Shown one piece after another: positions 62,416 to 64,000 of a stretch of 64,000 bases of DNA. The notes beneath the pieces are model-generated. The model was not told where the DNA came from and made no database searches. It saw only the letters and a list, made by a program, of their open reading frames with translations. Position 1 is the first letter of the stretch. Every line of letters begins with the position of its first letter. Made by a program: the position numbers and the translations under genes. This DNA is from Desulfobacteraceae bacterium UBA2245 (GTDB taxonomy: Bacteria; Desulfobacterota; Desulfobacteria; Desulfobacterales; UBA2245): positions 38,345 to 102,344 of the forward strand of contig DDYB01000020.1 in assembly GCA_002347265.1 (NCBI GenBank), given 5' to 3'.

Positions 62416-62594
62416 GGTCGTTAGATTCGTTTGATTCTATCCCCAATTTTTTGGTCTCTTATGCGGTACCCACCGGGCTGTGTAAGGGACCGAAATTTTT
62501 TTAAATTCCATAGCGGATTTTTCCGGCCGCAATGGCTGAACTTCGACGATGAACCGTATTTCTATCGGCGGGCCATCAGAACAGGTGGACGGAT

Positions 62595-63896
62595 ATGAAA
62601 CTTTCCCATTATCTGAAGATATTTGAATCCAAGGACAATCCGGACGAATGCATCGTATTTTCCACGAAGAGAGCCTCGATTGTTCAGCTTGCACGGGAAA
62701 CCCTGACTGAGATCGCCTCCGGCGATCTTTGCCGGGAGGACGCCGATCTTCTTGCCCGGCTCGAGATCATTGTTCCGGATGTCGAGGCCGAAAAAAAGGC
62801 GATGCTCGCCTTTGGCAGGACCTGGGGGCGGAGCAGCCCGGTGCTCAATATCGTGGCGATTTTGAATCTGGACTGCAACTTTGCCTGTCCGTATTGCTAC
62901 GAGAACGGCGTTAAAGGGAATTTCTACATGTCCCGGCAGACGGCCGATGCGCTGATTGCGTTTGCCAGACAGCGTTTCGATGCCGACAAGAAGATGCTTC
63001 TGGTGGATTTTCACGGGGGAGAACCCCTGCTGAGCCTGGATCTGATTCAACATATCTCCGGGGCGCTCAAGCCCTTTGTGGAATCAAGAAACGGAACCTA
63101 TGCTTTCACCCTGGTGACCAACGGGTCGCTGTTAAACCGGAAGACCGTGGAAGCGCTCAAAACCCTGGGGCTTGAAAGCGTCAAGATCACGCTGGACGGT
63201 CCCGCGGAGCTGCACAATTCAAGCCGTCCGTTCAAGTCCGGCGCCGGCACCTTTGACGTGATTGTCAACCATATCAAGGAGATCTGCGATCTGGTCAAGG
63301 TCAACATCGGCGGAAACTTTGAACAGGGAAACTATCGGCGGTTTCCCGAGCTTCTCGATGTGCTGATCGATGAAGGGCTGACGCCGGACAGGGTCGGCAG
63401 AATCAAATTTGACCCGGTCACCGCGAGTATCGACCGATCCGAAGCGCTGGCGGCCTATAAAGGCGGCTGCTCCTGTCTTAACGAACCCTGGCTGGTGGAG
63501 GCCGAGGCCTTTTTGCGGGAAGCGATTTTTGCCCGCGGATACCGCACCGTCAAGCCCCAGCCCGCCTTCTGCATGGTGGAGTCGGAAAACTCCTTTACCG
63601 TCAACTGGGACGGCGGAATTTACAAATGTCCGGCGTTTGCGGGCAGGCAGGGATTTCAGGCAGGGGATCTGAAATCCGGGGTTTGGAATGCTTCCGATCC
63701 ATACCATGTCGGGCTTTGGGGAAAAAACCAGGCCTGCATGGATTGCGCGTATCTGCCCATGTGCTTCGGCGGATGCCGGTTTTTAAAATTTGTCCGCGAC
63801 GGCAGGATCGATGAGGTGGACTGCAAAAAGCCTTACCTGGACGCGGCCCTCGAGGGGCTGATTCTGCAGGAGGTCCGATATCGTGATGGCCGGTAA
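62595..63896 (+). CDS. Radical SAM/SPASM peptide-modifying enzyme (geopeptide-maturase type)
   Basis: 433 residues. Residues 1-80 form an N-terminal recognition-like region (MKLSHYLKIFESKDNPDECI) typical of RiPP maturases. The radical SAM cluster is C94-x3-C98-x2-C101 (CNFACPYC), with HGGEPLLS for SAM binding. The SPASM region has C326, C345, C381, C384, C390, C394 and C410 for auxiliary clusters. The overall pattern resembles enzymes annotated as geopeptide radical SAM maturases in Geobacter-like bacteria; from memory, not checked. GGTGGA precedes the ATG. It lies 90 nt after the candidate precursor frame. Confidence 0.88.
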   Translation: MKLSHYLKIFESKDNPDECIVFSTKRASIVQLARETLTEIASGDLCREDADLLARLEIIVPDVEAEKKAMLAFGRTWGRSSPVLNIVAILNLDCNFACPYCYENGVKGNFYMSRQTADALIAFARQRFDADKKMLLVDFHGGEPLLSLDLIQHISGALKPFVESRNGTYAFTLVTNGSLLNRKTVEALKTLGLESVKITLDGPAELHNSSRPFKSGAGTFDVIVNHIKEICDLVKVNIGGNFEQGNYRRFPELLDVLIDEGLTPDRVGRIKFDPVTASIDRSEALAAYKGGCSCLNEPWLVEAEAFLREAIFARGYRTVKPQPAFCMVESENSFTVNWDGGIYKCPAFAGRQGFQAGDLKSGVWNASDPYHVGLWGKNQACMDCAYLPMCFGGCRFLKFVRDGRIDEVDCKKPYLDAALEGLILQEVRYRDGR

Positions 63897-63934
63897 TCCG
63901 CTGGTTGTCAATCTGTCAGGCTGTTGAAAAACTG
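63883..63934 (+). pseudogene. Short ORF coupled to the maturase gene, cut by the inserted repeat
   Basis: GTG at 63883 (or ATG at 63886) follows AGGAGG at 63868-63873 and overlaps the maturase end in another frame. It reads MAGNPLVVNLSGC and stops within the terminal repeat of the element that begins at 63917. A well-placed ribosome-binding site and overlap suggest that a normal downstream gene once began here and was interrupted. The rest, if any, lies beyond the window. Confidence 0.4.
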
Positions 63935-64000
63935 CGCCTGAGGCCGCCGTTCAGCATTGCGCGGCTCTCGCCAATGCTCACATATGCTTGAATATGCTGC
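63917..64000. repeat. Miniature inverted-repeat element, second copy (truncated by window end)
   Basis: 84 bp starting CAGGCTGTTGAAAAAC, the same terminal repeat as at 51433. It differs from that copy at only four visible positions. The right end is outside the window. Confidence 0.85.

Overview
The window looks like chromosomal DNA of a Gram-negative anaerobe of the Desulfobacterota (deltaproteobacterial type, most like Desulfobacterales-type sulfate reducers). This is inferred from gene content, not from a marker-gene tree. Pointers are a DUF39-type homocysteine-biosynthesis protein, a long formate-tetrahydrofolate ligase, pyruvoyl-dependent arginine decarboxylase, outer-membrane LPS genes, and TonB-receptor and sensor-kinase architectures common in that phylum. 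Most of the window is core metabolism and information processing. No rRNA, CRISPR array, prophage or intact transposase is visible.

Layout. 1-3.0 kb: the start of a cysteine hydrolase gene (minus) and a zinc-type ABC importer (znuA-znuC-znuB). 3.1-9.5 kb: tRNA-Phe, rsmE, an acidic unknown protein, valS, nadC and a rhomboid protease carrying a DnaJ C-terminal domain. 9.5-15.5 kb: a response-regulator diguanylate cyclase, lepA, leuC-leuD, and a minus-strand ndk-trmJ pair. 15.8-19.3 kb: a LOG-family protein, a homocysteine S-methyltransferase, a DUF6125 protein and a zinc alcohol dehydrogenase. 19.5-25.1 kb: an AT-rich island, then arginine decarboxylase-agmatinase-unknown, ubiE/menG and fhs (minus). 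25.1-28.4 kb: a gene-poor stretch with degenerate coding remnants, tRNA-Leu, secG, tpiA and gap (all minus). 28.5-35.7 kb: one long minus-strand run kdsA-kdsC-lptC-lptA-lptB-rpoN-hpf-ptsN-rapZ-EIIA(Man), joining LPS assembly, sigma-54 and PTS regulation. 35.9-44.6 kb (plus): M23 peptidase, DUF39 protein, thpR, recA, alaS, an HTH/Zn-ribbon regulator and a two-gene HDOD module. 44.6-51.4 kb: an amino-sugar locus with glmM, a GlmU-C-like beta-helix protein and a divergent 1250-residue GlmS-like protein. 51.4-57.1 kb: a miniature inverted-repeat element, pyrG, eno, a winged-helix protein, surE, a small membrane protein and a cupin. 57.1-64.0 kb: a sensor kinase, an orphan periplasmic binding protein, a TonB receptor, and a radical SAM/SPASM peptide-maturase locus with a short candidate precursor ORF. 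A second copy of the miniature element lies downstream and truncates a short coupled ORF.

The points most worth a second look are (i) the radical SAM/SPASM locus, whose candidate precursor has its ribosome-binding site and ATG in one frame and a Gly/Cys-rich stretch in the -1 frame across an A8 run; (ii) the doubled-size GlmS-like enzyme, with an insertion inside the glutaminase domain, an insertion before the catalytic tail and a long C-terminal extension, next to a GlmU-C-like protein and glmM; and (iii) the miniature element, present twice with about 80 of 84 visible bases shared.
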